Shown: piece after piece, positions 49,501 to 58,385 of the stretch | Position numbering within the stretch: position 1 is the stretch's first letter | Layout: each line of letters opens with the position of its first letter | Source of the DNA: Caproicibacterium amylolyticum | GTDB taxonomy: Bacteria > Bacillota > Clostridia > Oscillospirales > Acutalibacteraceae | Direction: 5' to 3' | Length of the DNA stretch: 64,000 nt | NCBI RefSeq assembly: GCF_014467055.1 | Contig: NZ_CP060696.1 | Location: 1,116,001 to 1,180,000 of the forward strand | Position numbers and translations under genes: made by a program | Notes under the pieces: model-generated | Seen by the model: only the letters and a program-made list of their open reading frames with translations | Told to the model about the DNA's origin: nothing | Databases searched by the model: none

Positions 49501-49637
49501 ATAATGACCTAAAGAAAATCTTCGTACAAAAAAACTCCCTGTTTCGAGTCGGAAAATGAGAGGAAGCGGTTTACAGAAGGGGATAGAATTTTATACAGAA
49601 GCAGCTTACACTTACATAAGAAAGAGAGAATTTTGAA

Positions 49638-50324
49638 ATGAAAATACTCGTGATCAATGGTTCGCCGTACAAAGAAAACAGTACAACGCTGAAACTCACC
49701 AAAACTTTTCTTGAGGGCATGGGAGAAACAGCAGAAATTGTAAATACAGTTGACCTGCACGTGAATCCTTGCCGGGCCTGCTATGCCTGTTGGATAAAAA
49801 CCGGGGGTAAATGTGTACAGCAGGATGATGCCACGGAAGTTTTGGAAAAGATTCGGCAGGCTGAGCTTGTCATCTGGTCGGTACCGCTCTATGCTTATTC
49901 CGCACCTGCACACTGTAAGGCACTGATGGATAGGACCTTGTGTTTCAATCAGCCGGAAATGTATGTCGGTACGGATGGCCGGGCACATCATTACGGCTAT
50001 GAAGATGGTTCCAAGCGCACCGTATTGATTTCCAGCGGCGGTTTGCCGAATGTGAAAGGTAACTTTGACGGACTCGTGTTTCAGCTCGCGCATATGTTCG
50101 GTAAAAACACCGCGGTCATCTGCTGCGCAGAAGCAGCTCTGTTCTTAAATTCGGAAACACAGGCTCTGACACAGCATTATTTGGAAGCGGTCAAAAGTGC
50201 TGGAGCGGAATATAAAGCGGATGGCAAAATCAGTGCTTTCACACAGCAAGTGTTGGATACGCCAATGATTCCGCAGGATGTGTACATTCAGAATACGAAT
50301 GCGGCATTTGCAAAAATGCACTAA
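49638..50324 (+). CDS. Flavodoxin-fold NAD(P)H-dependent oxidoreductase
   Basis: A 228-residue FMN-dependent reductase. The FMN phosphate loop is VINGSPYKENSTTLKL, followed by the CRACYACW motif with Cys typical of the iron-sulfur-flavoprotein-like/quinone reductase group, and WSVPLYAYSAPAHCKALMDR. It probably reduces quinones, azo compounds or thiols; the substrate is open. GAGAG lies upstream. It starts a plus-strand group with a GyrI-like protein, a TIGR04076 protein and a DJ-1-like protein. Confidence 0.88.
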   Translation: MKILVINGSPYKENSTTLKLTKTFLEGMGETAEIVNTVDLHVNPCRACYACWIKTGGKCVQQDDATEVLEKIRQAELVIWSVPLYAYSAPAHCKALMDRTLCFNQPEMYVGTDGRAHHYGYEDGSKRTVLISSGGLPNVKGNFDGLVFQLAHMFGKNTAVICCAEAALFLNSETQALTQHYLEAVKSAGAEYKADGKISAFTQQVLDTPMIPQDVYIQNTNAAFAKMH

Positions 50325-50335
50325 GGAGCAAAGCA

Positions 50336-50797
50336 ATGGCTTACAATTTGAGAGAAGTAACGATTCGCACAAACAATTCGGAACGAGGGATGCAGCAGAT
50401 CGGCGCGCTCTGGCAGGACATTACCAGCGGCAAGCTGCCGCTGCTGTTTGACAGTACGCATCAATTTTTGCCGGGCGTTTCTCCCGTTTCTCGGTACAGC
50501 AATTATGCAAGTGATGAAAACGGTGATTATGACTTGACGGTCATGGCGGTACAGTCTGACTTCTTTGCCAATATGGAAGGAAAGGTGCAGCAGGGGCTGT
50601 ACAAAAAATATGATGTTAAGGACGCAGACGGAAGTGTGGAAGCTTGCACACAGAAAGCATGGGCAGCGGTTTGGGCGCAGCAGAAAGCCGGCGAAATCCA
50701 CCGTACGTTTACGGAAGATTACGAAAGCAGCGTACCCGCGCAGTACACTAAGGACGGATGTGCGCATTGTTATCTGTACATTGCAGCTGCAAAATGA
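50336..50797 (+). CDS. GyrI-like / AraC effector-binding domain protein
   Basis: A 153-residue free-standing small-molecule-binding domain: REVTIRTNNSERGMQQIGALWQDI, SRYSNYASDENGDYDLTVMAV, then EIHRTFTEDYESSVPA and CYLYIAAAK. This is the order of the SOUL-like GyrI fold in integron-associated effector-binding proteins, which have no DNA-binding domain. Such proteins may hydrolyse or sequester drugs. It starts 11 bases after the reductase, so the two are probably co-transcribed. Confidence 0.75.
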   Translation: MAYNLREVTIRTNNSERGMQQIGALWQDITSGKLPLLFDSTHQFLPGVSPVSRYSNYASDENGDYDLTVMAVQSDFFANMEGKVQQGLYKKYDVKDADGSVEACTQKAWAAVWAQQKAGEIHRTFTEDYESSVPAQYTKDGCAHCYLYIAAAK

Positions 50798-50814
50798 ATG
50801 TGAGGTAAATCATT

Positions 50815-51162
50815 ATGAAAAAATGGTATGACGAAGAATACGAATGGGAAATTGAAGTTACAGGCTTTCTCCGCAGTGACCACACGGAACGGTACTGCCG
50901 GAACGGCGAAGAAATCGGTGACAAATATACCTGTACTTATGGCTGCCCTGTAAATGCAGATGGGCAGGGGATTTGCTCCAAAACCATGATGATGATGTTC
51001 CCCATCATGGAAGCTGTTAGGAGCGGCGGAGATTTGGAGAACATCGGCGGCAGCAGCAAATACTGCAAAGACATTGTCTGTCCGGACGGCTGCGTCATGT
51101 TCAGAATGACAGCAAAAAGACTTGGCAATGAGAACATTTTTAAGGGGAAGTTTTTTGATTAA
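50815..51162 (+). CDS. TIGR04076-family protein
   Basis: A 115-residue soluble protein with EWEIEVTGFLRSDH at the start, six Cys (including CTYGCP, YCKD and CPDGC) and VMFRMTAKRL at the end. The strand-start pattern, central FPIMEAVRSGGD and CPDGxVxFRMxxK ending match the TIGR04076 family, whose function is unknown. It follows the GyrI-like gene by 17 bases. The Cys content suggests metal binding, but this is a guess. Confidence 0.65.
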   Translation: MKKWYDEEYEWEIEVTGFLRSDHTERYCRNGEEIGDKYTCTYGCPVNADGQGICSKTMMMMFPIMEAVRSGGDLENIGGSSKYCKDIVCPDGCVMFRMTAKRLGNENIFKGKFFD

Positions 51163-51234
51163 AGCAATCCGAAGAAACAGCGGTATTTGCCAAGAAAATG
51201 CAATGCAGAATTTTTGAGTGAGGATGGTGTGGTT

Positions 51235-51846
51235 TTGAAACAGACGGTTTTGTTTGTCGTATTGGATTTGTATGCCGACTGGGAAGCGGCTTATCTTTCT
51301 TCTGCTGTCCTGAATCTGGGGCAGGGGAAGTATGCTGTCAAAACGATTTCGCTTACCAAAGAACCGATTCATTCGCTGGGCGGTTTTACGCTGCTGCCGG
51401 ACTATGATTTGCAATCTGTACCGGAAGATTTTGCGGGATTGATTTTAATTGGCGGTGATTTTTGGCGGGATGCGGCCGCGCGGCAGACGGAGCCTTTGGT
51501 GAAACGTGCACTGGCGGAAAATAAAGTGCTTGGCGGCATTTGCGCCGCTTCTGCTTTTCTCGGTGCCATTGGCGCGCTGAATACCGTGCGGCACACCAGC
51601 AACGATTTAGATTACATGAAGCAGTGGGCGGGCAACAACTACACCGGCGAGCAGAACTATTTGCAGCAGCAGGCAGTGCGTGACGGCAACGTGGTTACAG
51701 CTAACGGCACAGCAGCGCTGGAATTTGCAAAAGAGGTACTGGAAGCTTTGCAGCTTGCACCGGAAAGTGAAATAGAGAGGTGGTACAATTTTTACAAGCT
51801 CGGTTTTTACAGGTTTGCGGAAGCGGACAGCTGCACGATAGCATAA
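51235..51846 (+). CDS. DJ-1/PfpI-family protein
   Basis: A 203-residue class I glutamine-amidotransferase-like protein. The nucleophile elbow is GGICAASAFLGAIG (Cys), with LILIGGDFWRD and the start VLFVVLDLYADWEAAYLSSA. Members include glyoxalase III-like, chaperone-like and peptidase-like proteins, so the function is unsettled. I chose TTG 51235 (AGGA 10 bases upstream); in-frame TTG 51187 and GTG 51229 are alternatives. Last gene of the small redox-type cluster, followed by a bidirectional terminator. Confidence 0.83.
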   Translation: MKQTVLFVVLDLYADWEAAYLSSAVLNLGQGKYAVKTISLTKEPIHSLGGFTLLPDYDLQSVPEDFAGLILIGGDFWRDAAARQTEPLVKRALAENKVLGGICAASAFLGAIGALNTVRHTSNDLDYMKQWAGNNYTGEQNYLQQQAVRDGNVVTANGTAALEFAKEVLEALQLAPESEIERWYNFYKLGFYRFAEADSCTIA

Positions 51847-51891
51847 AAAAGACTGTGTCGGCAGAAAAGATTCTGCCGACACAGTCTTTTT
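51846..51891. terminator. Bidirectional terminator
   Basis: AAAAAGACTGTGTCGGCAGAA pairs exactly with its complement (stem of about 20 bp, tetraloop AAGA), between convergent genes. Confidence 0.92.
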
Positions 51892-51900
51892 ACATAAGTT

Positions 51901-52146
51901 TTATTCCAATTCGTCGTTTACGGAATTGCTTTGCTGTTCATTCAGGTATTTTTCAGCGGCTTTGCCCAGTACCGGCAGAGAAGCGTCCATTTCGTCCATG
52001 CAGCGTACTGTGCGTACACAGAAGAAAATTCCGGCGGCAAGAGAAACAACAGCGCTTATGGCAGAGATAATGCCAATGGTTTTCAGAGCATTGTGCAGAT
52101 CCTTATGTGTCACATGAACTCCTTCAAAACAGTTGGGGCAAAACAT
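51901..52146 (-). CDS. Small CxxC membrane protein of unknown function
   Basis: An 81-residue protein starting MFCPNCFEGVHVTHKDLHN, with a CxxC near the N-terminus, one hydrophobic segment (about residues 23-46) and an acidic tail. I do not recognise a family. AAAGGAGG lies 8 bases before the ATG, and it begins 15 bases after the phosphofructokinase stop, so it is expressed from that operon. One CxxC pair alone could bind zinc only as a dimer or with other ligands. Confidence 0.7.
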   Translation of the reverse strand: MFCPNCFEGVHVTHKDLHNALKTIGIISAISAVVSLAAGIFFCVRTVRCMDEMDASLPVLGKAAEKYLNEQQSNSVNDELE

Positions 52147-52161
52147 TTGTAAAACCTCCTT

Positions 52162-53238
52162 TTAATCGCCAAAGCTTACGCCAATATCACGTGCGGTCTT
52201 TATGACCTCACAGTCCAACGGAACGGTCTTTAATTTACCAGCAACTTCACTCAGCGGCACCGGCACAATCTCGTTGTTGCGCATGGCAACCATAAAGCCG
52301 TATTTTTTCTGTTTAATCAGATGCGCGGCTGCAGCACCAAAGCGCGTGGAAAGCACGCGGTCATAAGGGCAGGGAGCACCGCCGCGCTGAATGTGGCCGG
52401 GTACGGTTACGCGGATTTCGTGGCCGGTTGCGTCCTCAAGTTCTTTTGCAAGGCGGTAGGAAATAGAGGGATAGTTTTCAGCAGCTCGCTTTGCTTTCAG
52501 TTCTTTTTTGCTCATCTGGGATTCTTCTTTAGAAATAGCGCCCTCGGCAACAGCAAGAATGGAGAAACGCTTGCCGGCTTTGCTGCGCTGTTCAATGACG
52601 TTGGCGATACTATCCACCGTATAGGGAATCTCCGGCAGCAGGATAGCATCTGCACTGCCGGCAATGCCTGCGTGCAGGGTCAGCCAGCCAACCTTGTGTC
52701 CCATGACTTCCACGATGAAAATGCGGCCGTGGGAAGTGGCGGTCGTGTGAATGCAGTCCAATACATTGGCGGCAACATCCACAGCACTCTGAAAGCCGAA
52801 AGTAATATCCGTACCCCAAATATCATTATCAATAGTTTTGGGCATGGTAACTACGTGCAGCCCTTCTTCGCTGAGCAGGTTGGCGGTTTTGTGTGTGCCG
52901 TTTCCACCGAGAATCACCAGGCAGTCAAGATCCATTTTTTTGTAGTTGTCCTTCATGTTCTGGACTTTGTCGCCGCTGTTTTCGTCAATGACACGCATTA
53001 GTTTAAAAGGCTGGCGGCTGGTGCCGAGAATCGTGCCGCCCAGAGTGATGATGCCGGAAAAATCGTGCGGTTTCATTTTGTGGTAATTGCCCTCAATTAG
53101 GCCCCGGTAGCCGTCCTCAATTCCGTAAATTTCAATGTCCTTGCCAAATTCACACAGAAGCGCTTTTCCCAGTCCGCGGATGGCTGCATTTAGCCCTTGA
53201 CAGTCGCCGCCGCTGGTCAGTATCCCTATTTTTCGCAT
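52162..53238 (-). CDS. 6-phosphofructokinase
   Basis: Phosphorylates fructose 6-phosphate in glycolysis. The 358-residue product has GILTSGGDCQGLNAAIRG, LVILGGNGTHKTANLLSEEG and PKTIDNDIWGTDITFGF, with GHIQRGGAPCPYDRVL. The position that separates ATP- from PPi-dependent enzymes is Gly (GGNGT) here, favouring ATP, but the Lys in PKTIDND is shared with PPi enzymes; group III ATP-PFKs combine both. The usual metal Asp of GGDG is Asn. I chose ATG 53238. An extended -10 promoter lies upstream. Confidence 0.93.
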   Translation of the reverse strand: MRKIGILTSGGDCQGLNAAIRGLGKALLCEFGKDIEIYGIEDGYRGLIEGNYHKMKPHDFSGIITLGGTILGTSRQPFKLMRVIDENSGDKVQNMKDNYKKMDLDCLVILGGNGTHKTANLLSEEGLHVVTMPKTIDNDIWGTDITFGFQSAVDVAANVLDCIHTTATSHGRIFIVEVMGHKVGWLTLHAGIAGSADAILLPEIPYTVDSIANVIEQRSKAGKRFSILAVAEGAISKEESQMSKKELKAKRAAENYPSISYRLAKELEDATGHEIRVTVPGHIQRGGAPCPYDRVLSTRFGAAAAHLIKQKKYGFMVAMRNNEIVPVPLSEVAGKLKTVPLDCEVIKTARDIGVSFGD

Positions 53239-53291
53239 GATTCCCACGCCCTTTTCAGAAAAATGATGAATGTTTCCTGTTGTTCCTTTAT

Positions 53292-53300
53292 ATTATAGCA
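53292..53300 (-). promoter_or_regulatory. Extended -10 promoter of the phosphofructokinase gene
   Basis: Minus strand TGC-TATAAT, 54 bases before the start codon; the -35 is poor. Confidence 0.55.
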
Positions 53301-53338
53301 CAAACTGGCAGATTGAAAAGAATGGTTCCGAAAAACGG

Positions 53339-55474
53339 TCAGTCAGAAGTTCTGGGGCTGTAAAGCGGATTAAAAGGTTTTTCTTCGTTTTGTGCGGAAA
53401 GCTTCTGCACAGCCTCCTGCGCAAGCCGGCTGAACTCCGTTTGGCAGTTGCAGGGTGTTTTGCCACGCCGGTCAATATGCTCATATTCTTTGCTGCTCTG
53501 CATGACGCGTGCATTGATGTTGTCGCTGAGCATCAGGTCCAGTGTGTCAAATGCGCGCTGTTTTAAATCAGGGTCTTCAATGGGAAAGACCAGCTCCACG
53601 CGGCGGTCAAGGTTGCGGGGCATCCAATCTGCACTGCCCATATAAATTTTCGGATTGCCCCCGTTTTCAAAGCGAAATATTCGGCTGTGTTCCAGCAACT
53701 GCCCGACAATGCTGATGACCTGAATGTTTTCACTTACACCAATTAAACCCGGAATCAGGCAGCAGATGCCGCGGACAATCAGCCGGACGGGAACACCGGC
53801 TTTGCTTGCTTCATACAGCAGGGAAATAATCGCGGGGTCAACCAGAGAGTTGACCTTTGCAGTAATGCCGCTGGGCAGTCCCTGCTGTGCATTTTGAATT
53901 TCCTGCTGTATCATATATTCAAAGAAGCGGCGCATGCCGTGCGGTGCAACAATCATTTTGTTGTACTCCGGCGGGCGGCTGTAGCCGGTCAGTACATTGA
54001 ACAGGCTGCTTGCGTCAATGCCAAACGGTTCCTTGCAGGTGAAAAGACCGATATCCGTGTAAATTTTTGCGGTGGAATCGTTATAGTTGCCGGTGCCCAT
54101 ATGCAGGTAGCGGCGGATGCCGTCCTCTTCGCGGCGAACGACCAGCGCGATTTTGCAGTGTGTTTTCAACCCGGCAAGGCCGTAAATGACGTGGCAGCCC
54201 GCATTTTCCAGCTTCTTTGCCCAAAGAATGTTGTTTTCCTCGTCAAAGCGGGCTTTCAGTTCCACCAGAACCGTTACCTGCTTGCCGTTTTCCGCAGCGC
54301 GGATGAGCGCCGCAACAATCGGGGAGTGGCCGCTTACGCGGTACAGCGTCTGCTTAATGGCGAGCACATCTTCATCTTCGGCGGCGGCGCGGATAAAGTT
54401 CACAACAATATCAAAACTTTCATAGGGGTGGTGCACCATGCGGTCTTTTTCCCGAATCGCCTCGAAAATATCATCATAACCCCAGAAATCCACCGGCGGA
54501 TACACCGGCTTAATTGGTTTGAAGCACATGGCTTCGCACCCGGGCAAATTTGCAAACTTGGAGAAGAACGTTAAATCCAGTGGACCGGCAAGTTCATAAA
54601 TGCTGCTGTCTTCCACATCCAGCATTTCCAGAAGAAAGTCCTTGGTGGCGGGGTCACATTTCTGCAGGATTTCCAGCCGTACAGGTGCGCCGCGCTTGCG
54701 CTTTTTGATGGACTTCTGGATTTCAATCAGAAGATCCTCGGATTCCTCGTCGATGTCCAGATCACTGTTGCGGGTAATGCGGAACGGACAGGTGGAACGA
54801 ATGCGCCGTTCCTCAAAAAGTTCCTCCATACAGTACATGATTACGTTTTCCAGCAGGACAAAACAGCGCCCCTTTTTGCTTGGCAACTCCAGGTAGCGTG
54901 AAAGGATGGACGGCACTTGTACAACAGCAAAGCAGTCTTCGTCGTCATCCTTGCCCTGCAGACGGACAGCAATGTTCAGGCTCTTATTGGCAAGGAAGGG
55001 GAAAGGCCGGCTGCGGTCAACTGCCAGCGGTGTCAGCACCGGAAAAAGAATGCGGTTAAAGTACGCGGAAAGGTAGCCGCGTTGTTCCTCGTCCATTTCC
55101 TCTGGTGACAGAAAAATAATTCCGCTTCGTTTCAGTGCGGGCAGAATAGAACGGTGCAGGCAGGAATACTGTTTTTCAGAAAACTCGTGGATTTTTTTTG
55201 CCAATGCCTGGTAAATTTCATCCGGCATCATACCGCTTGGGTCCGGCTTGCGGTATTTGCTGCGTACCTGTTCCATCACACCTGCAACACGTACCATGAA
55301 GAATTCATCCAGGTTGCTTGCGGTAATGGACAAAAAGCGGACACGCTCCATCACCGGATTTTCTTTTTCAAAGCATTCTTCCAGTACGCGCATATTAAAG
55401 TCCATCCAACTGAGTTCCCGATTGTAATAGGGAACTTGTGGGACGGTCGCTTTTGCTGCTATTTTTTCGCTCAT
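53339..55474 (-). CDS. ppk1: Polyphosphate kinase 1
   Basis: Reversibly polymerises the terminal phosphate of ATP into polyphosphate. The 711-residue product has the usual N, H, C1 and C2 domains. The start YYNRELSWMDFNMRVLEE is typical. The phosphorylated His lies in GLAGLKTHCKIALVVRR, followed by HMGTGNYNDSTAKIYTDIGL. The second active-site His is in SIVGQLLEHSRIFRF. Strong GGAGG before the ATG. It is 34 bases downstream of ppx on the same strand. Confidence 0.97.
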   Translation of the reverse strand: MSEKIAAKATVPQVPYYNRELSWMDFNMRVLEECFEKENPVMERVRFLSITASNLDEFFMVRVAGVMEQVRSKYRKPDPSGMMPDEIYQALAKKIHEFSEKQYSCLHRSILPALKRSGIIFLSPEEMDEEQRGYLSAYFNRILFPVLTPLAVDRSRPFPFLANKSLNIAVRLQGKDDDEDCFAVVQVPSILSRYLELPSKKGRCFVLLENVIMYCMEELFEERRIRSTCPFRITRNSDLDIDEESEDLLIEIQKSIKKRKRGAPVRLEILQKCDPATKDFLLEMLDVEDSSIYELAGPLDLTFFSKFANLPGCEAMCFKPIKPVYPPVDFWGYDDIFEAIREKDRMVHHPYESFDIVVNFIRAAAEDEDVLAIKQTLYRVSGHSPIVAALIRAAENGKQVTVLVELKARFDEENNILWAKKLENAGCHVIYGLAGLKTHCKIALVVRREEDGIRRYLHMGTGNYNDSTAKIYTDIGLFTCKEPFGIDASSLFNVLTGYSRPPEYNKMIVAPHGMRRFFEYMIQQEIQNAQQGLPSGITAKVNSLVDPAIISLLYEASKAGVPVRLIVRGICCLIPGLIGVSENIQVISIVGQLLEHSRIFRFENGGNPKIYMGSADWMPRNLDRRVELVFPIEDPDLKQRAFDTLDLMLSDNINARVMQSSKEYEHIDRRGKTPCNCQTEFSRLAQEAVQKLSAQNEEKPFNPLYSPRTSD

Positions 55475-55508
55475 GCTTGTTTCCTCCGTTTGCGGTGAAC
55501 CTGTCCGG

Positions 55509-57056
55509 TCAAATCAGATTCTGCTTTACTTTCAGCACCGGATCTAAGCCGAAAACATCCTTAAAGAAAGTTGAGCACTGTTCAAATGCCCACTTTTCCA
55601 GGAAGAGATTTTCGTTGGACTCTACAGCGACAATCATCTGTTCATCCAGAAGTTTGACGGTAATGTTTTTGATTTTTTGCTTCTGCGATTTGTCCAGCGC
55701 ATTTGCCAGCCGGAAAATGGCCACCAGTTTGGCGATATCCGTGCGGCCTTGTTCCGGCATAGTAATGTACTCCATATCCCGAAAGTCCGGCACGGTGTAT
55801 TCATTGTACCGCGCAACATAGGCGGTCAGCAAAATGTTTTGGCTGGTAATGCCGTAAATGTCCGTGTGACGGATGATGTCAAAACTGGCTCTCAGGTGGT
55901 CTTTGACAGAAACATAGTGGCCGCTTTCGTGCAGAATGGCAGCAAGTTCCAGTGCAAGCCGCTGGTCGGCACCCATGCCGTGCAGCGGCTTGAGCCGGTC
56001 AAACATGGTGCAGGCAGTCTGCCGTACAACATCCGTGTGTACTTTGTTGCAGTGATAGTTTTCTGCAATGTGGTTTGCACAGGAAATTGCGTTGGTGTGT
56101 ACATATTCAGTATATTCATTTTTTCGCTTGGGTATCAGCATTTGGCGCATTAAAGCGTCCCAAAGGTCTACCTGCGGAGAAAGCACCTTTTGTGCGGAAG
56201 TTTTTTGTATCAGCTGCATATAGATGCACAAAGCAGAGTACAGAAGCTCTGCAGATTTTTCAGAAATGTTGTACCGCTGGGCGATTTTGTCTGGCCGCAG
56301 AGAGCGGATGCGGCGGTACAGCTTGCCGATTTCTTTAACAGGAATGGAGTAAATGCTTTTTTTTAGGTCTGTGCCGCACAGCTGCGCGATCAGTTCCATT
56401 TCATTTCCGGTCAGAATAATGTTGTGAATGTCAAACTGAAACATATTCTGACAGCCCAGCGTTGTTTCCAGATATTCTTCAACAACCGTACCGAAATCTT
56501 CGGTCTGTTCCTGAATGCTGCCCAGCATATCGTGCAGCTTCAGTGCACCGATAGGAATATTTTGGGAATCAATCATGGCACTGCCGTCGTACACAGCAGC
56601 ACCAATCGTACCGCTGCCGATAAAGGAAAGCAGCGTGCAGCCCGGCTCCAGCGCACCGGCGTTTTTCAGGGAAGTGAGTATTTCCGAGTAAATGAGCGTT
56701 TTTTCCTCGTCATCCTCCAGTACTTCCACGGTGAGGTTGTTCTGTACCTTCAGCTGGTCAAGTACATAGGCGCGGTTTTCCGCTTCCCGAAAAGCGGTCG
56801 TTGCAACGGCACGGTATTGGGTAATTCCGTATTCTTTCATAAGCGCGGTAAAGCCCGCAAGTGCCCGGCTCATCTCGCGAATGCATTCAAAGCTGATTTT
56901 CTTTTCCGTAAAAACTTCATGCCCAAGCGGCAGGGGATAAACCAGTTGGTCCAGGTCGCAGATTTCTCCTTTGCGCAGCTGTGCGATACGCAGTTTCAGT
57001 TCACTGGAACCGATATCAATAACGGCCGCGGCTTTTGGGTATTTCCGTCTGTTCAT
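55509..57056 (-). CDS. ppx: Ppx/GppA exopolyphosphatase with C-terminal HD domain
   Basis: Releases phosphate from polyphosphate or converts pppGpp to ppGpp. Residues 1-about 310 are the sugar-kinase-fold phosphatase: AAVIDIGSSELKLRIAQL, YRAVATTAFREAENRAYVLD, LLSFIGSGTIGAAVYDGS. The C-terminus (about 330-515) has an HD domain (ALELAAILHESGHYVSVKDH). It precedes ppk1, so synthesis and breakdown of polyphosphate are co-expressed. Its promoter is divergent from the nitrilase gene. Confidence 0.94.
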   Translation of the reverse strand: MNRRKYPKAAAVIDIGSSELKLRIAQLRKGEICDLDQLVYPLPLGHEVFTEKKISFECIREMSRALAGFTALMKEYGITQYRAVATTAFREAENRAYVLDQLKVQNNLTVEVLEDDEEKTLIYSEILTSLKNAGALEPGCTLLSFIGSGTIGAAVYDGSAMIDSQNIPIGALKLHDMLGSIQEQTEDFGTVVEEYLETTLGCQNMFQFDIHNIILTGNEMELIAQLCGTDLKKSIYSIPVKEIGKLYRRIRSLRPDKIAQRYNISEKSAELLYSALCIYMQLIQKTSAQKVLSPQVDLWDALMRQMLIPKRKNEYTEYVHTNAISCANHIAENYHCNKVHTDVVRQTACTMFDRLKPLHGMGADQRLALELAAILHESGHYVSVKDHLRASFDIIRHTDIYGITSQNILLTAYVARYNEYTVPDFRDMEYITMPEQGRTDIAKLVAIFRLANALDKSQKQKIKNITVKLLDEQMIVAVESNENLFLEKWAFEQCSTFFKDVFGLDPVLKVKQNLI

Positions 57057-57124
57057 TTTGGCACCGCCTGTTCCAAATCAAATAATTTTAAGCTATAATT
57101 AAAGAATCATTAATTCCTAGTTAG

Positions 57125-57153
57125 ATTATACCAATTTTCGCGGGATTGAGCAA
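57125..57153 (-). promoter_or_regulatory. Promoter of ppx-ppk1
   Basis: Minus strand TTGCTC (57148-57153), 17-bp spacer, TATAAT (57125-57130). Confidence 0.65.
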
Positions 57154-57211
57154 GAACATTCTTGTTAATTTTAACTTAAATTTAACAAATATCGGAAGGA
57201 GACTGTTACTT

Positions 57212-58033
57212 ATGAAACTGGCGCTGCTGCAAATGGCGGTTGGGGAACAAAAGCAGGAAAATCTGCATCACGCATGGAACATGGTGAAAGATGCGGCACA
57301 GCAGGGAGCACAGTTGGCGGTGCTGCCGGAAATGTTCCTTTGCCCCTACGAAAATGAAAGCTTTGTCCGTTCAGCGGAGGAAGCTGGTGGCACAGCCTGG
57401 CAGACGCTTTCGCGTACGGCGGCAGAAAACCACATTTGGCTTGTCGGCGGCAGCTTCCCAGAAAAAGGCGGGGAGCACCTTTACAACACCTGCTTTGTGT
57501 TTGACCCGCGGGGCAGGCAGGCGGCACGCCACCGGAAAATGCATTTGTTTGATATTGATGTGGAAGGCAGACAGTCATTTCGGGAATCTGACACGTTTTC
57601 TGCCGGAAATGATGTAACGGTATTTGATACGGAATTCGGCAGAATTGGTGTATGCATTTGTTTTGACCTGCGCTTTCCGGAACTTGCCGGGCTGATGACG
57701 CAGCGGGGAGCACAAATGCTAGTGGTGCCAGCAGCTTTTAATATGACAACCGGACCCGTGCACTGGGAGCTTTTGTTTCGCCAGCGTGCGGTGGACAATC
57801 AGCTTTTCACAGCGGGTGTGGCTCCGGCGCGGGATGAGGCGGCATCTTACGTTTCCTATGCAAATTCGATTTTGTGTTCACCATGGGGAACAGTTCTTGC
57901 ACGTGCCGGTTCTGATGAAGCCTGCCTGCTTTATGATGTGGACTTTTCGCAGAATGATGCGGTTCGGCACCAACTGCCGCTACTTTCTGCCAAACGAACG
58001 GATATTTATGAACTGTGCGAAAAATGTAAATAA
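57212..58033 (+). CDS. Nitrilase-superfamily carbon-nitrogen hydrolase (omega-amidase-like)
   Basis: A 273-residue amidase. The catalytic triad is visible as Glu in LAVLPEMFLCPY, Lys in ARHRKMHLFDID and Cys in IGVCICFDLRFPEL. The YEN after the Glu motif and HLFDIDV after the Lys suit the omega-amidase/Nit2 branch, which hydrolyses alpha-ketoglutaramate or related dicarboxylic monoamides. ATG 57212 has GGAG about 10 bases upstream. Monocistronic with its own terminator. Confidence 0.9.
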   Translation: MKLALLQMAVGEQKQENLHHAWNMVKDAAQQGAQLAVLPEMFLCPYENESFVRSAEEAGGTAWQTLSRTAAENHIWLVGGSFPEKGGEHLYNTCFVFDPRGRQAARHRKMHLFDIDVEGRQSFRESDTFSAGNDVTVFDTEFGRIGVCICFDLRFPELAGLMTQRGAQMLVVPAAFNMTTGPVHWELLFRQRAVDNQLFTAGVAPARDEAASYVSYANSILCSPWGTVLARAGSDEACLLYDVDFSQNDAVRHQLPLLSAKRTDIYELCEKCK

Positions 58034-58073
58034 AAGCTGCTTCCGCCGCAGTGCAGCAGCGGAAGCAGCTTTT
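58032..58073 (+). terminator. Terminator of the nitrilase gene
   Basis: AAAAGCTGCTTCCGC...GCGGAAGCAGCTTTT, near-perfect stem. Confidence 0.9.
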
Positions 58074-58119
58074 ATGTTTTCATGCAAAGTGACTTTGCAA
58101 AATAAATATAGAAATAAAA

Positions 58120-58147
58120 AATCCACAAGCAAACTGCTTGTGGATTA
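58120..58147 (-). terminator. Terminator of tRNA-Ser(GGA)
   Basis: AATCCACAAGCA/TGCTTGTGGATT, followed on the minus strand by TTTTTATTT. Confidence 0.85.
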
Positions 58148-58151
58148 ATTG

Positions 58152-58238
58152 TGGCGGAGAGGATGCGACTCGAACGCACAATGCCTTGCGGCACACCACA
58201 TTTCCAATGTGGCTCCTTACCAATTAGAATACCTCTCC
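58152..58238 (-). tRNA. tRNA-Ser (anticodon GGA)
   Basis: An 87-nt class II tRNA: acceptor GGAGAGG/CCTCTCC, anticodon stem CCACA-TTGGAAA-TGTGG with GGA (58203-58205), variable arm, T-loop GTTCGAGTC, encoded CCA. Third serine isoacceptor in the window. Confidence 0.95.
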
Positions 58239-58280
58239 AAATGGTAATACTTTATGTCGCTTTTTATCAGCGACTCAATT

Positions 58281-58308
58281 ATTATAGCATGATTTTCAGA
58301 AAATGCAA
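58281..58308 (-). promoter_or_regulatory. Promoter of tRNA-Ser(GGA)
   Basis: Minus strand TTGCAT (58303-58308), 16-bp spacer, TATAAT (58281-58286). It lacks the upstream element seen before the other tRNA clusters. Confidence 0.75.
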
Positions 58309-58356
58309 GCTTTTTTCCGTAAAAAGATGATATTTTTTTCTTTTTACAGGATAGGA

Positions 58357-58385
58357 TTGCACGCGGGCGTTTCTTGCGGTACAAT
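58357..58385 (+). promoter_or_regulatory. Promoter of asnS
   Basis: TTGCAC, 17-bp spacer, TACAAT. The leader contains an 11-bp stem (58415-58425 with 58469-58479) closing just before the ribosome binding site. Confidence 0.65.

Noticed and set aside
53894..54574. Plus-strand open frame of 226 codons in ppk1
   Set aside because: Antisense shadow of the kinase.
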